The notes below the pieces were generated by a model. It was not told where the DNA came from and did not search any database. It saw nothing but the letters and a program-made list of their open reading frames with translations. A stretch of DNA of 64,000 nt from Clusia tigrina (taxonomy: Eukaryota > Arthropoda > Insecta > Diptera > Clusiidae), in NCBI GenBank assembly GCA_920105625.2, contig CAKKTE020000188.1:181001-245000 (forward strand), read 5' to 3'. Made by a program: the position numbers and the translations under genes. The first letter of the stretch is position 1. Every line of letters begins with the position of its first letter. Below are positions 19,559 through 30,960 of this stretch, one piece after another.

Positions 19559-20930
19559 ATGGATCACAATAATAAACAAACAAACACAATATCTTTGGAC
19601 AAGCAGTCCCTAAATGCAACGGGGGCTATTGCCCCATTTCTGAATCTGGCTCAGGTCAGACAAAAATTCGTACGGCGGAAGCTGGGGCTACAGAACCTGG
19701 TGGAAGTGGCGGTACTAATAAGCCAAGTACGGCTGGCCCATCTCGTACGGCGGAAGCTGGCACCGGGGACAAACCTGGTTCCAGTGGAAGTGGCAGTACA
19801 AAAAGTAGTCTTGAGAAAGAGTTTACATTTCATACGGCGGATACCGGGATTGGCCCTGGTAGACGTGACGGTACATCCATGTCTAAAACGACTAAGGTCT
19901 CCTCGGTGGTAAAGCCTACACGGCATGAAGTTGCTGGAACGTGTCAAAAGTGTCCCGGGGGGCGAGAAGTCAGAGAAACGAAAGTCCTCCATTAGCTGGG
20001 CAAAAAGGGTTACGGAGGGACTATCAGAGTTTCCGAAACCGAACCCGCCGCCAAAACGTCAGCTGTCGGAAGACCCGCCCCGAAACCCCAGCAGCATCAA
20101 GAGGCCAAGACGTCATGAGACTATTCCCTTACCATAGACCTTCAGCGAAGCTGTACGAGGTCAACAACTATGGGCCGCTGTGGACAGAAGCAACATTGAC
20201 GGCTCAATTTCTGTTGAGAACTGGAAGAAAATAGAAGCCAGGCTCTCGAGCACTTTCTTCCAGATTTTGAAGGAAAATCCTGGCCCAGTTCCTTTCCTCT
20301 AGAATCGGTGAAGTTTTGTCTGGGTCTAAGCTCGAAGTAATCTCGACGGGTGATATCCCGAACCTGCCAAGAGCGAGGGCCTTGATACTAGCTGAACCAT
20401 CTGACCCTAAAATGGTTCTGGAGATGTTACGGGTATGTAATCCGGAACTCCCGACATCATCGTGGAAGGTCACTAAACTGGAGGAGCCCAAAGGCGAGTA
20501 CCGCAGTGCTACCTTTGTGGTGAGCACGGACTCGTTGGAATCTCTTTCGCGATCCGATGGTGTCGTGAGCTATGGATTCTCGTCCATTACACTAAGGGTC
20601 TACAAAAAGGACGTGAACATCTCCAATATAATGGACCATGTTGGAGTTGTGGTAGACCCTGACGCCTCATCTCAGCTGGAAGAAGAGGCCAACACCACTT
20701 CTGCGGGCGGAGATGGACCGTCAGTGGTGGAACCTGGCTCTGGTTCGGGCAAAGCGGTTGCGCTAAGCATGGCATCATCCGATGGCAGTGTCTGTTCCTT
20801 ATTGGATAGGGTGGCGCAAGCCACTCTGACTGACGAGGAGGAGCTACTAGCATCGAACGAAGAAGATGTTGATAAGACGGTGGTGGAGGTGGAGACCAGT
20901 AACCATGATGTTACGGGTACTTCAAATTAA
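19559..20930 (+). pseudogene. LOA ORF1 (RNA-binding protein), broken
   Basis: Short overlapping frames from ATG 19559 are Gly/Ser/Thr-rich in one frame. The intact-looking part is 20316-20930 (204 residues): LPRARALILAEPSDPKMVLEML, then SSWKVTKLEEP and the ITLRVYK end. This is the pattern of the DUF4780-like domain found in LOA-type ORF1 and is thought to bind RNA. It is followed by an acidic Ser-rich tail. ORF2 starts at ATG 20904, overlapping the ORF1 stop. There is a frameshift near 20240-20300. Confidence 0.6.
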
Positions 20931-21560
20931 TCTACACCACTCAAAGGTTGCGTCCGCGAATCTTATACTACATCTGCCAAAGGACAGATACCATATTGTC
21001 CTGATTCAAGAACCATGTTGTACATGGTCTTGTGTGCGGACTAGGGACTCCAAAATACAAACTGATGTATACACGCAATACTGATACACCTACGTAGCGG
21101 GATAAATGCTTTTATGCTCTCTAATTACAGCGATGCAACATCAAACGACTATCAGACTGGAGTCGGGTGCCCAGCGGATATGGCTATCGTCATCCTACCT
21201 GGCCCACGATCACGAAGAGCTACCGAGATCAAGGATTAAGGATCTGGTGGCGCAATCGCGAAGGCTAGGCGCAAAAATGCTAATTGGTGCGGACATAAAT
21301 GCGCATCACATCGTGTCGACACTAATATGAGGGGTGAGTGCCTTTTTGATTATTTGCTTGGAACTAACCTGCAAATCTGTAATAGGGGTGTTAAGCCTAC
21401 TTTTGTCGTAAGCATTAGGCAGGAGGTAATAGACGCCACCTTTGCCTCTGACTCTGTTGTAGGAAGAATAAGGGAGTGGGTGGTGTTAGAAGAACACTCC
21501 TTCTCTGACCATAGATACATCTTGTTTGAGATTAAGAAAACTCTACCTTGTGAGGACTAA
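20904..21560 (+). pseudogene. LOA ORF2, AP-endonuclease part
   Basis: MLRVLQINLHHSKVA (20908 on) and IVLIQEPC are the opening motifs of the AP-type endonuclease that nicks target DNA. LIGADINAHH (about 21280) and FSDHRYILFEI (about 21510) are the catalytic N/D and SDH motifs. Stops at about 21080 and 21330 and frame changes break it. The reading continues after the LTR insertion at about 22800. Confidence 0.75.
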
Positions 21561-22363
21561 AATCTTCTGTGGGAAATTTTGGCCCACACTACAAATGACA
21601 GAGTCGCTACGAAACTATATACGCACACACAAACACCATGAAGATCAGATCGAATAAAGTGCAGCTTGGAAACGCCCACAATGCCAACCCAAACAACTGA
21701 AACGAAAAGAACTACAAGCATTGTAACCAATTAGCGCGGCCGTGGTAGGAGCGCAGATCAGTAGCAGCATATTAGACCAGTTGGAATAATAGCAAATACA
21801 ACAAAAAAAACCGACCACCACAGCCAACGATCTTGCCAATCAGCGCTATGCTTACGAAGAGCGAGGAAAAACACAGCGACGAGGAATGCAACAAATACAT
21901 GCAGGACAAGAGAAGGTGAGTGCACGAACTCAGCGGTGGAATTTGCCGAGTGCGCTCGCTCGGAAATCTTACACCAACAACACGAAGAAACGAGAGCGAA
22001 GCACAAGAGGGACAACGACAGAACAACCACCACGCCAACGACCAGCAAGCAGAAGGAAAAATACAAACGAAATGCTGGTTGGCAGTTAAATTAAATATTT
22101 AACAACAACAACACTATTGGATTCCGGACAGCGCTGCTGGCAGGCAACAATACTGCAGGCTAACCAGGGACCGTTGGAGTGAGGTGGCTGACCGCCAGAA
22201 GTTGAAGGTGGCCCAAGAGCAAAAGACGGCAACACCAACAAGCCTGACTGCAACAACAACAAGCCGGCCACAACAACAACAATCGACTACTGGCCAACGG
22301 AAGTAAAAACACACAACGGTGGCCTGCGAACAACAACATGTGTCAGCCGCTGCGACCTGGGAC

Positions 22364-22370
22364 TATATAA
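22364..22370 (+). promoter_or_regulatory. TATA box of the LTR in the LOA LINE
   Basis: TATATAA in GGGACTATATAAACCACG. About 30 bp downstream is CAGTAGGTCTC, a plausible initiator. The hairpin pair would lie about 65-175 nt into the RNA. Confidence 0.6.
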
Positions 22371-22458
22371 ACCACGTAGCCCAGGCAGTAGGTCTCTTCG
22401 TCGATCACCAGCAGCCTGACTAGCAACAGCTCTACAAAGTACAATACGAACATAGAAA

Positions 22459-22569
22459 GCTTAGCAAGAACCTCTGGTTTTTAATCGTTTTCTTGCTAAG
22501 CCATACACAGACAGAGACTACAGGGATTCAGTGAGAGCCTCTGGTTTTTAATCGTTCTCCCACTGAATC
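22459..22569 (+). other. Two hairpins with unrelated stems and an identical 19-nt loop
   Basis: Hairpin 1: arm GCTTAGCAAGAA (22459-22470) pairs perfectly with TTCTTGCTAAGC (22490-22501). Hairpin 2: arm GATTCAGTGAGAG (22525-22537) pairs with CTCCCACTGAATC (22557-22569) with one A/C mismatch. Both loops are CCTCTGGTTTTTAATCGTT (22471-22489, 22538-22556). Different stems with the same loop argue for selection on structure plus loop sequence rather than simple duplication. Compare 14784-15208. Confidence 0.85.
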
Positions 22570-22799
22570 ACTGAGACACATACGCAACCGAGACCTAGGG
22601 ACTTAGATACATGGAAACAAGTACACATTGAATAAGTTATTTATACAAACATAGAGTTAAGGAAGTAGTATTGTTTTGAGCAAGGACTAACAAGAGTCCA
22701 TAATCAATACACTAAATAAATACGTTGAAATTAATTTAACACACAGGATTTTTATATTTTTCTGTATACGACCCCTGGAGCCGCTGAGTTTTACCCCAG

Positions 22800-24990
22800 C
22801 TATAAAAAAGAGTCGTTACAACCTAAACCTAAGCCTGGTAGAAATATCACTAAAACAGACTGGAATAAATATGTAGATCTAGTTGGGAATACCTTAAATG
22901 TCTGTCCATCTAGCGAACCAAGAAGCATAGAAGGGATAGAGGAAATGGTAGGCTCTGTTACTGCGAGTCTGAACGCGGCCTTGGCAGAGGCCTGTCTACT
23001 AAGGAAGTTGAGGGGAAAGCCGAAACCTCGGTGGTGGACGGAAGAGCTAAGCAAGCTTCGGGTAGATAGTAGGACAGCTTTTAATGAGGCGAAGTATACA
23101 CGTCTTGAAAATGACTGGAAAGCGTGTAGAGAGGCTCTTCAGGTCTTTAAGAAGAAGGTTAGAACTGCTCAAAGGCAATCTTGGAAATCCTTTTGTGAAG
23201 AAGTAGAGGGAGCGACTGAGGCTTCTAGACTTCAGAAAATATTGGCGGGAAGTTCTCAGAACTGGGAGCTTTTACAGAAGGTGGATGGAACATTCACTAC
23301 AACTAGTAAGGAGTCTCTAGAGCTTCTACTCAGCACGCATTTCCCAGGTTGCTCAGATATTACTGGGCTCGAGAGGGAAGATACGTTAAATAGCCGGGAA
23401 GTTTGGATAGACGCTCTACTCGTATCTAGGAATCGACTCTTATGGACTATTGAAAGTTTTAAGCCTGTTAAGTCCCCTGGTCCTGATGGTATTTATCCAG
23501 TGGAATTACATAAAACTGTTGGATACCTGAAAGGCTGGCTGTTAGCAATCTTTGAAGATGCTTTAAGTTTGGGTATATACCGCTTCAGTGGAGACAGGCC
23601 GGAGTGGTCTTTATTCCGAAAGCTGGAAAAAGCTCACACACTCATCCAAGGGACTTAAGACCGATATCTCTCTCATCTTTTCTTTTGAGACTTTAGAGAG
23701 AGTTATAGAAATCTACTTAAGCTTAACTTTAGACAATAATCTAATCTCATCGGCTCAACATGCCTATACAAAGGGGAAATCTGTGGAGACAGCGCTACAT
23801 AACCTTATTTCCATTGCAGAAGGGTTATTGCACAAGCAGGAATTTACCCTGGCTGCCTTTCTTGATATTGAGGGTCCTTTAATAATGTCAAAGGGGAGGC
23901 CATCGCCGCATCACTTACTGAACTTGGGGTGGAAACGGGCCTGGTAGGCCTCATTGGTAAAATGTTGAATAGCAGAATCATTGAGGCGAATTTAGGAGAA
24001 TCGGTACTACGTAAGTTGGTGACCAGGGGTACATCTCAGGGAGGTGTACTCTCACCGTTTCTATGGAACACAGTTGTTAAGAAACTCCTGATAAGATTAG
24101 AGGCGGTGGGATGTAAGCTGGTGGCTTATGCCGATGATGTTGTCATTGCTGTCTCTGGAAAATTCACATCTACACTGAGAGAGTTGTTGCAAAATTCTCT
24201 AGATATTCTTTCAAAGTGGGCGGAGGACTGTGGTCTTGGAGTAAATCCGGATAAGACTAAGGTCATTCTGTTTACTAGGAAACATAAAATCCCTCAATTA
24301 GACCAAATTACTCTTAAGGGAAACGCTCTAGGGATTTCAGAAGAGACGAAATACTTGGGTCTTATAATCGATAGGAAGCTTACGTGGAAGTCAAACACCA
24401 TAAAAACAGCTAGGAAAGCTGGGTTGGCTTTTTATTCCTGCAAAAGTGCTATAGGTAAAACCTGGGGAATTAAGCCCAGGGTAGCTCACTGGCTTTACAC
24501 TACGGCTATCAGGCCCATTCTCTTATATGGAAATTTGGTCTGGGGGACTGCAATGCAGAAAAGGACCTACCACGAAACACTCGGTAAGGCACAGAGATCA
24601 GCAGAATTAGCAATAAGTGGCACCATGAAAACCATGCCAACCTTGGCATTGGATATCATATTACATCTGCCACCCTTAGATCTCTTCTGTAAATATTTAG
24701 CGGCATGTTCCGCCATTCGGCTCAAGGTGAGCTCACAATGGAAAGCTGTTCCGTATGGACATGCGACCATATTAGAATCCTACACGGACATACCCAGTGA
24801 TATTGATTACCTTCCTTCTTACCTCTGCTTCGAAAGGAATTTTTGGGTTAGGATTCCTTCCAGAGAGGAATGGCTCGAGGGGGATCCATTACCAGATACT
24901 CCCATCAAGATATACACAGACGGATCAAAAATGAATACCGGTCAGGAGTTTATTGCGAAATACCCTCAATCAGTGAATCCATCAAACTAA
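22800..24990 (+). pseudogene. LOA ORF2, reverse transcriptase part
   Basis: Frames 22945-23658, 23588-23947 and 23929-24990 together give the RT. PRWWTEELSKLR starts the linker, SFKPVKSPGPDGIYPVEL is RT motif 1 and TRGTSQGGVLSPFLWN is motif 4. VAYADDVVIAV (about 24125) holds the catalytic YADD, and TKYLGLIIDRKLTWK closes the palm. Frameshifts lie near 23600-23660 and 23900. RT would copy LINE RNA at the nicked target. The C-terminus leads into RNase H (IYTDGSKM at about 24915). Confidence 0.85.
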
Positions 24991-25530
24991 TGGATCACGC
25001 AGTGTTTTTCAAGCGAAAATAACCGCTATTCACGAAGCCTTGAATTGGCTGAGGATAAACGAGGTAACCGTCTAGGATATCTGTATTTTATCAGACAGCC
25101 AAGCTGCACTATGGGCTTTGAATGCATTCTAAATAACATCAAGGAGTGTCTTAGACTGTCGTCGATCTTTAAATGAGATGGCTAAAAATTCAATATCCAT
25201 TTGTGCTGGGTACCAGGACATAGGGATATACCAGGGAACTGCAAGGCTGATCAACTTGCGATCAATGTCGGTGGGCGTATGGGTGTACCTCTCGCAACTT
25301 GTAAGCTTCTCATAAGGGAGACACTAATTAATTCTACCAATCAAAGGTGGATCTGTGCCACTACCTGTGAAATCGCCAGGCAAACATGGCCGAGGCTAAA
25401 TCTGCGTCTATCTAGGAATATCATTAGACTCAATAGACTACAAATTACGACTTTAATAGGAACACTCACGGGACATTGTCTAATAGGAAATCATGCAAGA
25501 AGAATGGGAGTTTATACACATGCACCTCTG
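24991..25530 (+). pseudogene. LOA ORF2, RNase H and tail, truncated
   Basis: Broken frames contain VFQAKITAIHEALNWL-like residues and DSQAALWALNA (about 25090), then WVPGHRDIPGNCKAD (25205 on), the last RNase H motif. The following helical region ends at GHCLIGNHARRMG (about 25510), the start of the usual zinc-knuckle end, and the LINE stops there. Stop codons at about 25130 and 25170. Confidence 0.75.
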
Positions 25531-25850
25531 GCTTTGCGCCGTTTCGTAATCATCTTTTCATCAGTTTGCAATTCAATGTTTGTATTGGTGAAATGTTGTA
25601 CAAGTTGCAGTCACATTGTTTGCTGTTGAAGTAGTGGACATAACAATTGAAGAGTTACGGTGCTGTTTCGAAGAGCTTCAATCTCCCTTTGAATGGGTAA
25701 CAGGTCATAATAAATTATGATTTTCCATTCTCCAACGATGCGATTAACATTACCAATTCCTTCGAAGTAGAATCCTGGTTTGTTCGGAAAATTTTGCTGG
25801 CTTATTGGTGAACATAATGCAAGCGGTTGCATGAGTATAGTGGATGACAT
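25531..25850 (-). pseudogene. BEL-A env, N-terminal part
   Basis: The minus-strand frame from ATG 25850 to 25611 contains GFYFEGIGNV, then GEWKIIIYYDL, the start of F-type (baculovirus F/errantivirus-like) envelope proteins found in some BEL and Gypsy elements. Such proteins mediate membrane fusion in insect retroviruses. A frameshift near 25610 is followed by Cys-containing sequence and a basic run that could be the protease cleavage site. The hydrophobic leader is split off at 28190-28330 by the CR1-type LINE. This copy is broken in several places. Confidence 0.6.
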
Positions 25851-28190
25851 CTGAGTTGCTTAATAGAATAAAGATTAAAAATAAACTTTATAAGAAAATT
25901 AAAAAATTTCCTTCGAATGCTAATCTAAAAGCCCGTTATAATAGACTCTGTAGAGAAATTATAACCGAAACCTCCAATGTAAAACGTGAATATTTCAAAA
26001 ATGAATTTAATAAGATCAGTGGTGATGCTAAAAAGGAATGGCAATTAGTAAACAACATTTTAAATAAATCTAACACAAATAATATTATTCATGAGATTGA
26101 AGATGATGGTACGGTTTATTCTAGTCCATGTGACAAAGCAAATTTATTTAATAAGTTTTTTTTCTACTATTGGTAGTGATGTCGTTCTGGATAATGGCCT
26201 TGTGAATTATTCTTGTAATTGCGTAGAAAATGAAAATACAAGCCTTAAGAGTTTTTTTTTTTGAAGAAATATCTTCCTTGGAAGTTTATAAAATTATCGT
26301 GTCTCTTAAGAATTCAAATTCCGACACTGAAAATGGTTTTTCTAGCAATTTTCTAAAGAAAATAGTATTCAATGTTGCAGATGTTCTTTGTCATTTGTTT
26401 AACAAAAGCATTAATTCTGGAATTTTTCCTGATGGACTAAAAAAAGCTGAGGTTATTCCACTTTTCAAAAAAGGAAATAGATCGATGCTCAATAATTACA
26501 GACCGATTTCGATTCTTTCTACTTTTTCGAAAATTTTTGAAAAAGCTGTCAAATCACGAATGATTGACTTTTTAAATAAAACAAAATTTTTTTGTGATTG
26601 CCAATATGGCTTTAGGCAAAGTCTGTCCACTGAAGATGCCCTTTTGAGTTTTTGTACTAATATTTACAATAGTTTGAATTGCAAAAAAGTCTCCGCGGCT
26701 GTATTCGTGGATATAACTAAGGCATTTGATACAGTTGATCATCAAATTCTTTTAAATAAATTGTCTAAATGTGGTTTTCGTGGCATGGTCTTAAATTGGT
26801 TCTCGTCATATTTGTCGCACAGAGCACAAAGAGTCAAAATTGATACTTTTTATAGTAATTATGCAAATATAACCATTGGAGTACCTCAAGGGTCAGTATT
26901 AGGCCCAGTCCTATTCTTGATTTTCATAAATTTACTGTTTTCACAAAAGTTTTCTAGTAAAACAATAGCATTTGCTGATGATATGGCTTGCACTTTTTCC
27001 TGCAATTCAACTTTTGAAGCTGTTCTTGAATTAAATCATGATTTGGAAATCTTGAGACACTGGTTTACATCACACAAACTTGTTCTAAGTGACAAAACAA
27101 AAATTATGTTTTTTAATGTGGCTGGTATAGAAACCAAACTTCCTGTATTTAATTTTCACTCTGCAAATTGCAAAAAATATTCCATCTGCCATGAAATCTC
27201 TAATTCGTCGAACTATACATATACATATGTCTCCCTTGAGACCTGTCCCACAAGTTGTTTTCCGATTGATTGTGTTAAAACGTTTAAATATCTTGGTGTG
27301 ATAGTGGATTGGAAATTAAATTGGTTAGATCACTCTATTGCTTTAAAAAGATACTTAATGGCAGCTATAAGACAACTTTTTCTGTTAAAGTCTTATTGTT
27401 CAAACAATTTACTTAAATGTATATATTTTGGAATATTTCATTCTAAGCTGGAATATGGTCTGACCTGCTGGGGCGGTACACATATGAATAAAATTAAACC
27501 TTTACTAACGGTCCAGAAGCACGCAATAAGAATTATATGCAAAAAAAGTATTCATGAAAGTAGTCTTCCTCTGTATAAAAATTTAAACATCCTACCTCTT
27601 AAACACCTTTATTATTTTAAAGTCTTAAAATTGTTTTTTGTAAGATCTGGTTATCTTGTCAATAGGAATTATATGACTTATAACTTAAGGATTAATAATC
27701 AATGCTTAGCGTTAGTTCCACCGCATAACTTGCAACATTTCTTTTACTTTTATACCTCGGTTGGTCCTAGATTGTTTAATTGTCTTCCCAGTTATGTTAG
27801 ATGTATTCGTAATAAGTATGTTTTTTTTAAGAGAAGTGAAATCGTGGCTCTTAAAGTTATCCTATGTAAATGTTAATACGCTTATTGATGTAGTAATTTA
27901 ATTTAATTGACTTATTAACTAAAATAAAAATCTATCTCATAAATATTTCCTTAAATTAAACTAAGTTTGCAATTATTATTATTAATATTAAATAAAAATT
28001 TTTCTCATTTCTTCTTTTTCCATGTTTCTCAAAATCAAATTTAAAACTAATGTTCAAGCTTTGCTTTAACGACCCCATGTCAACTTATTTGTATACATAA
28101 TTGTAAACATAATTGTTTTTCTTTTCCATCATATGCAACCCGCATTCGCCTCTAGTTCCTTTGGAACTACAGAATGTGGCATTATTGTTA
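25851..28190 (+). mobile_element. CR1-group LINE, 5'-truncated, in BEL-A
   Basis: A plus-strand LINE lacking ORF1 and the endonuclease. It starts in the region before RT and ends in a short 3' UTR with an AATTATTATTATTAATATT-type AT-rich stretch. Its last bases near 28165-28190 (TTATTGTTATTAATTAATG) could be the short 3' repeats typical of CR1-type elements. It separates the BEL-A pol end (28191) from env (25850). The target duplication was not resolved. The exact clade within the CR1/L2 group is not assigned. Confidence 0.7.
25854..27876 (+). pseudogene. CR1-type ORF2, reverse transcriptase
   Basis: Frame 25844-26176 has the pre-RT helical region. After a break in a T run near 26160-26260 the frame 26230-27876 (548 residues) is fully open. 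It contains GLKKAEVIPLFKKGNRS, NNYRPISILSTFSKIFEK, VDITKAFDTVDHQILLNKL, GVPQGSVLGPVLFLIFI and the catalytic FADD (about 26975), then TFKYLGVIVDWKLNW. The C-terminus is long and aromatic-rich, as in CR1/L2-like LINEs, with no RNase H. Only the one frameshift is clear, so this LINE is younger than its BEL-A host. Confidence 0.85.
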
Positions 28191-28454
28191 TTAATTAATG
28201 TAAGTAAAAATGAACTTGGAACTAATTGTAATTATAATAATTGTAATTATTATAGTGATTATTAAGATGGTTGATAGGTTGAGTGAGGAAGTTCTTCCTT
28301 TTTTGTGTGGTGTCACCCTAATGCTGCTATCTTCGTGTTCTTCGGCCAGTAGTGGGTCCAAACGATGAATGGGGCGCTTTTTTGTTTTGACATCGAATAC
28401 TCTAATTTTTCCATCAGTACCAGGGTATGTGTTGGCGATTCGCCCCTTAGGCAA
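28191..28454 (-). pseudogene. BEL-A integrase C-terminus and start of env leader
   Basis: The minus-strand frame begins LPKGRIANTYPGTDGKIRVF, then KKRPIHRLDPLL, the usual end of BEL integrase. A strongly hydrophobic Ile/Thr run (about 28275-28205) follows and looks like the env signal peptide region. The integrase zinc domain and catalytic core are absent: RNase H sequence lies directly upstream at 28481. BEL-A therefore cannot integrate by itself. Confidence 0.65.
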
Positions 28455-28480
28455 TTGCAGAGGAGCGGTGTGATCTTCTT

Positions 28481-28880
28481 TTATTTACACCAATGTTCCA
28501 TTAACGTGAGCTTTTGAATGCGGCTAATGCGAGTGGACACAAATGTTTGAAACGACGATGGTCCTGAATTTATCCAGTGTAGGACAATTTCAGAATCAGT
28601 CCACAAGAAAGTAGGGTGGTCTTCAAGTGACATCTCCAGCTTTACCCTTGATATCATTTGTGACCCCAATAAGGCAGCGCACAGCTCCAGTCGAGGAATG
28701 GTTTGAGTTTTTAGTGGTGCGACGCGTGACTTTGAACACAACAAATTAACTGTTATTGTTCCATCATTTATTAGAGATCTCACGTACATCGCTGCTCCAT
28801 ATGCATGTTCTGAGGCATCAGTGAACAGATGTAACTGAGAAAATGTAGCTTGTTTGTGGTTTGTAATGTGTCGAGGAAAC
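28481..28880 (-). pseudogene. BEL-A RNase H region
   Basis: The ORF 28789-28481 contains SRVAPLKTQTIPRLELCAALLG and FLWTDSEIVLHWI, the two diagnostic RNase H motifs of BEL pol. It ends STRISRIQKLTLMEHWC, after which the normal continuation to integrase is missing. A stop or frameshift separates it from RT at about 28890-28920. The intervening frame reads HKQATFSQLHLFTDASEHAYG-like sequence. Confidence 0.8.
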
Positions 28881-28920
28881 CTTATCTCTTACAGCGCCTG
28901 TAGGTTCTGCGAAATTTTCT

Positions 28921-30373
28921 TCATGAGGTGTCTATTTCAATTGGAAGCGATTCGTCCCAGGATAATTTAAGTTTCCACAACCTTTGAACAAAAATCTTTG
29001 CCTTTACAACCACTGGAACCATTAATCCCAGCGGATCAAAAATGTGTGCTATATCGGATGTTACCGACCGCTTAGTATTTTTTGTGGTTGAAGAGTTTCT
29101 CGTCCTTATGCTGAACTCATCCGATTTCGGAAGCCAAGTGACCCCAAGTGTTCTGATGCTTTTGTCCGAGTCATTGTCGAAGTCTAAATCTACTTCCTGA
29201 TCATCAATAGGTATTCCTTGAAGTAGTTGTGCGTGATTAGCACACCATTTTCGAAGTTTCATACCGGCAGAATCCAAGATTTTGATCAATTGTTGCTTCA
29301 TATCTAGGGCATCCGGTAATTTGTTTAATCCACACAACCCATCGTCAACATAAAACACCTTTTCTAATGCAGCTGCACCAAGTGGATATTGAACTTTATG
29401 TGTTTTTGCTAACGTTTGAAGAAATTTTGTCGTCAAGTATGGAGCTGATCTTGTACCATACGTTACGGTCTTAAGTTGATAGAACTATAACTTGTCGCTG
29501 AGATTTGCTCTCCAAATTATGATTTGGAATGCATGCGAATTTTTGCGATACATTTTCTCAATGTCAGTGGTAAAAATAAAGCGAGGAGATCAATATGGAT
29601 GCAAGATCTCTCTGTACCACAGGACCATTGTGCATTATATCGTTGAGCGAAGCTCCACTAGATATTTTAGCTGAAGCATCGAACACGACTCTTAACTTGG
29701 TTATGCTGCTGTCTGGTTTGATGACGCAGTAATGTGGTATTATATAGTGCGGTGACATAATGTTCTCCTCATCTATCTTTATCATGTGTGTTTCATACTC
29801 TTGCATTAATTTTATATATGAGGATTTGATGTCGGAATTTTTGTTCAACTGTCGTTCTAAAGAGAACAACCGATTCATTGCCATCTTCTTTGATTCCCCT
29901 AGGCTTGTTGCGTCATCCTTGAATGGAATGTTTACAATGAAACGTCCATTCTTATCGCGCTGAGTATGCTGAACGAAAGATGATTCACATTTTTGTTCTG
30001 ATGCTGTGAGGCTAGTTTCTGGGGCTGGTGCATCGAGTTGCCAAAACCTTGCCAAAAGATTGTTAAGCTCGTCATCCGTTGTGTGTATTCCACATGACAG
30101 GAAATTGTCACACCCACTTCCGATCTTACCGCTGCATAGCCATCCAAACACAGTTTTTTGAAGGCTTGGTAAGTTCTCTGCCAGTTTGATTTGACCAATG
30201 GACAGGAGGGAATGGTAACATTCAGCACCAATCAGTAGATCAATTTCTCCTGGTATGTTAAATTCTGGATCTGCCAACTGTACATTTTGTGGAATGGGCC
30301 ATTTTGACATATCCAAAATTCTGCTGGGTTGAGCTGAGATGATTGTAGGAACCATAAACGCCTTTAGTGCCAT
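28921..30373 (-). pseudogene. BEL-A reverse transcriptase
   Basis: The ORF 30373-29564 covers the protease-RT linker (IDLLIGAECYHSLL, KTVFGWLCSGK) and RT motifs (PHYCVIKPDSSITKLRVVFDA). The ORF 29436-28921 has YPLGAAALEKVFYVDDGLCG with the catalytic YVDD, then KLRKWCANH, TLGVTWLPKSDEF and HIFDPLGLMVP. Between them, about 29440-29560, the frame is disrupted. The palm sequence there is partly recognisable in other frames. The order and motifs match roo/BEL-type pol. Confidence 0.85.
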
Positions 30374-30475
30374 GCTCTAGTCATTTATTCGAGATTGGAT
30401 TTCTGTGTTGACACTGTGTAGCGAACTCCTTTTTCGTCTTGATACTCCTTCTATCCAGATAGAATTTGGTTCCTG

Positions 30476-30960
30476 TTACAATTTCAGCCATTTGACCAAT
30501 TTTTCAGTTAATAGGTTCACCTGTGAACCTGAATCGAGAATTGCTCTGCATTCGATGATCTGTCCATTTGTGGCTGATATTTTGATGTTTACTAAACCAA
30601 GCAACAAATAACCATTGTTTGACGTTGTGACTAGTGAAGCTTGGTCTGCTCGATTTGATGTGGTTGCTGCCGATGTAAGGCTGTTTTCTTGCTCCTTGCG
30701 TCGCGATGGATTGACTGCAGTTGATGATCTCTTCTTGTTAAGCAACGAATTGTGTTTTTTGTTGCATATGATGCAATGGCGAATTCTGCATTCTTGAGCC
30801 GAAGACAGTTCATGCATCGTTTGAGTTTTTGCACAGTCCTTATGCGATCTTGAATATTATATTGCAAAAAGGACTTGCATTGAATCATTGCGGTGTGAAT
30901 CTTTGTTGCAAAGAATACAATTGTTTGATTGTGGTTGGGCCACAGTCGATGCTACAGTCC
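30476..30960 (-). pseudogene. BEL-A nucleocapsid knuckles and protease
   Basis: The minus strand gives zinc-knuckle-like sequence (KRCMNCLRLK, CIICNKKHNSLLNKK, about 30840-30730), a Ser/Thr-rich linker, then LLLGLVNIKI and CRAILDSGSQVNLLT (about 30530), the aspartic protease active site D-S-G. Frames 30888-30631 and 30817-30476 overlap because of a frameshift in the knuckle region. Confidence 0.75.

Larger units (their letters stand above)
21575..22795 (+). mobile_element. LTR (probably solo, Gypsy type) inside the LOA LINE
   Basis: A foreign 1.2-kb block, rich in CAA/ACA repeats, splits LOA ORF2. It holds a TATA box (22364-22370), two same-loop hairpins (22459-22569) and AATAAA (about 22714). 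It ends near ACCCCAGCTAT, a stretch shared with the end of the Gyp-T LTR (ACCCCAGCTAG), so the two are probably related families. The U3-R-U5-like order fits a plus-strand LTR. Exact ends and the target duplication were not resolved. Confidence 0.55.
19145..25530 (+). mobile_element. LOA-clade LINE inserted in BEL-A env
   Basis: The plus-strand order is 5' UTR, ORF1 with the domain common in LOA ORF1 proteins, then ORF2 with AP-endonuclease, RT (YADD) and RNase H. The RNase H puts it in the I/LOA group. A 1.2-kb LTR interrupts ORF2 at about 21575-22795. The 3' end is cut without a poly-A in the LINE's zinc-binding tail at about 25530, where BEL-A env resumes. This suggests loss of the 3' end by deletion. 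No target-site duplication was identified. Many stops and frameshifts. Confidence 0.75.

Noticed and set aside
21886..22314. Protein-coding genes in the CAA-rich block (both strands)
   Set aside because: Low-complexity frames within an LTR; no motif and no matching neighbour.
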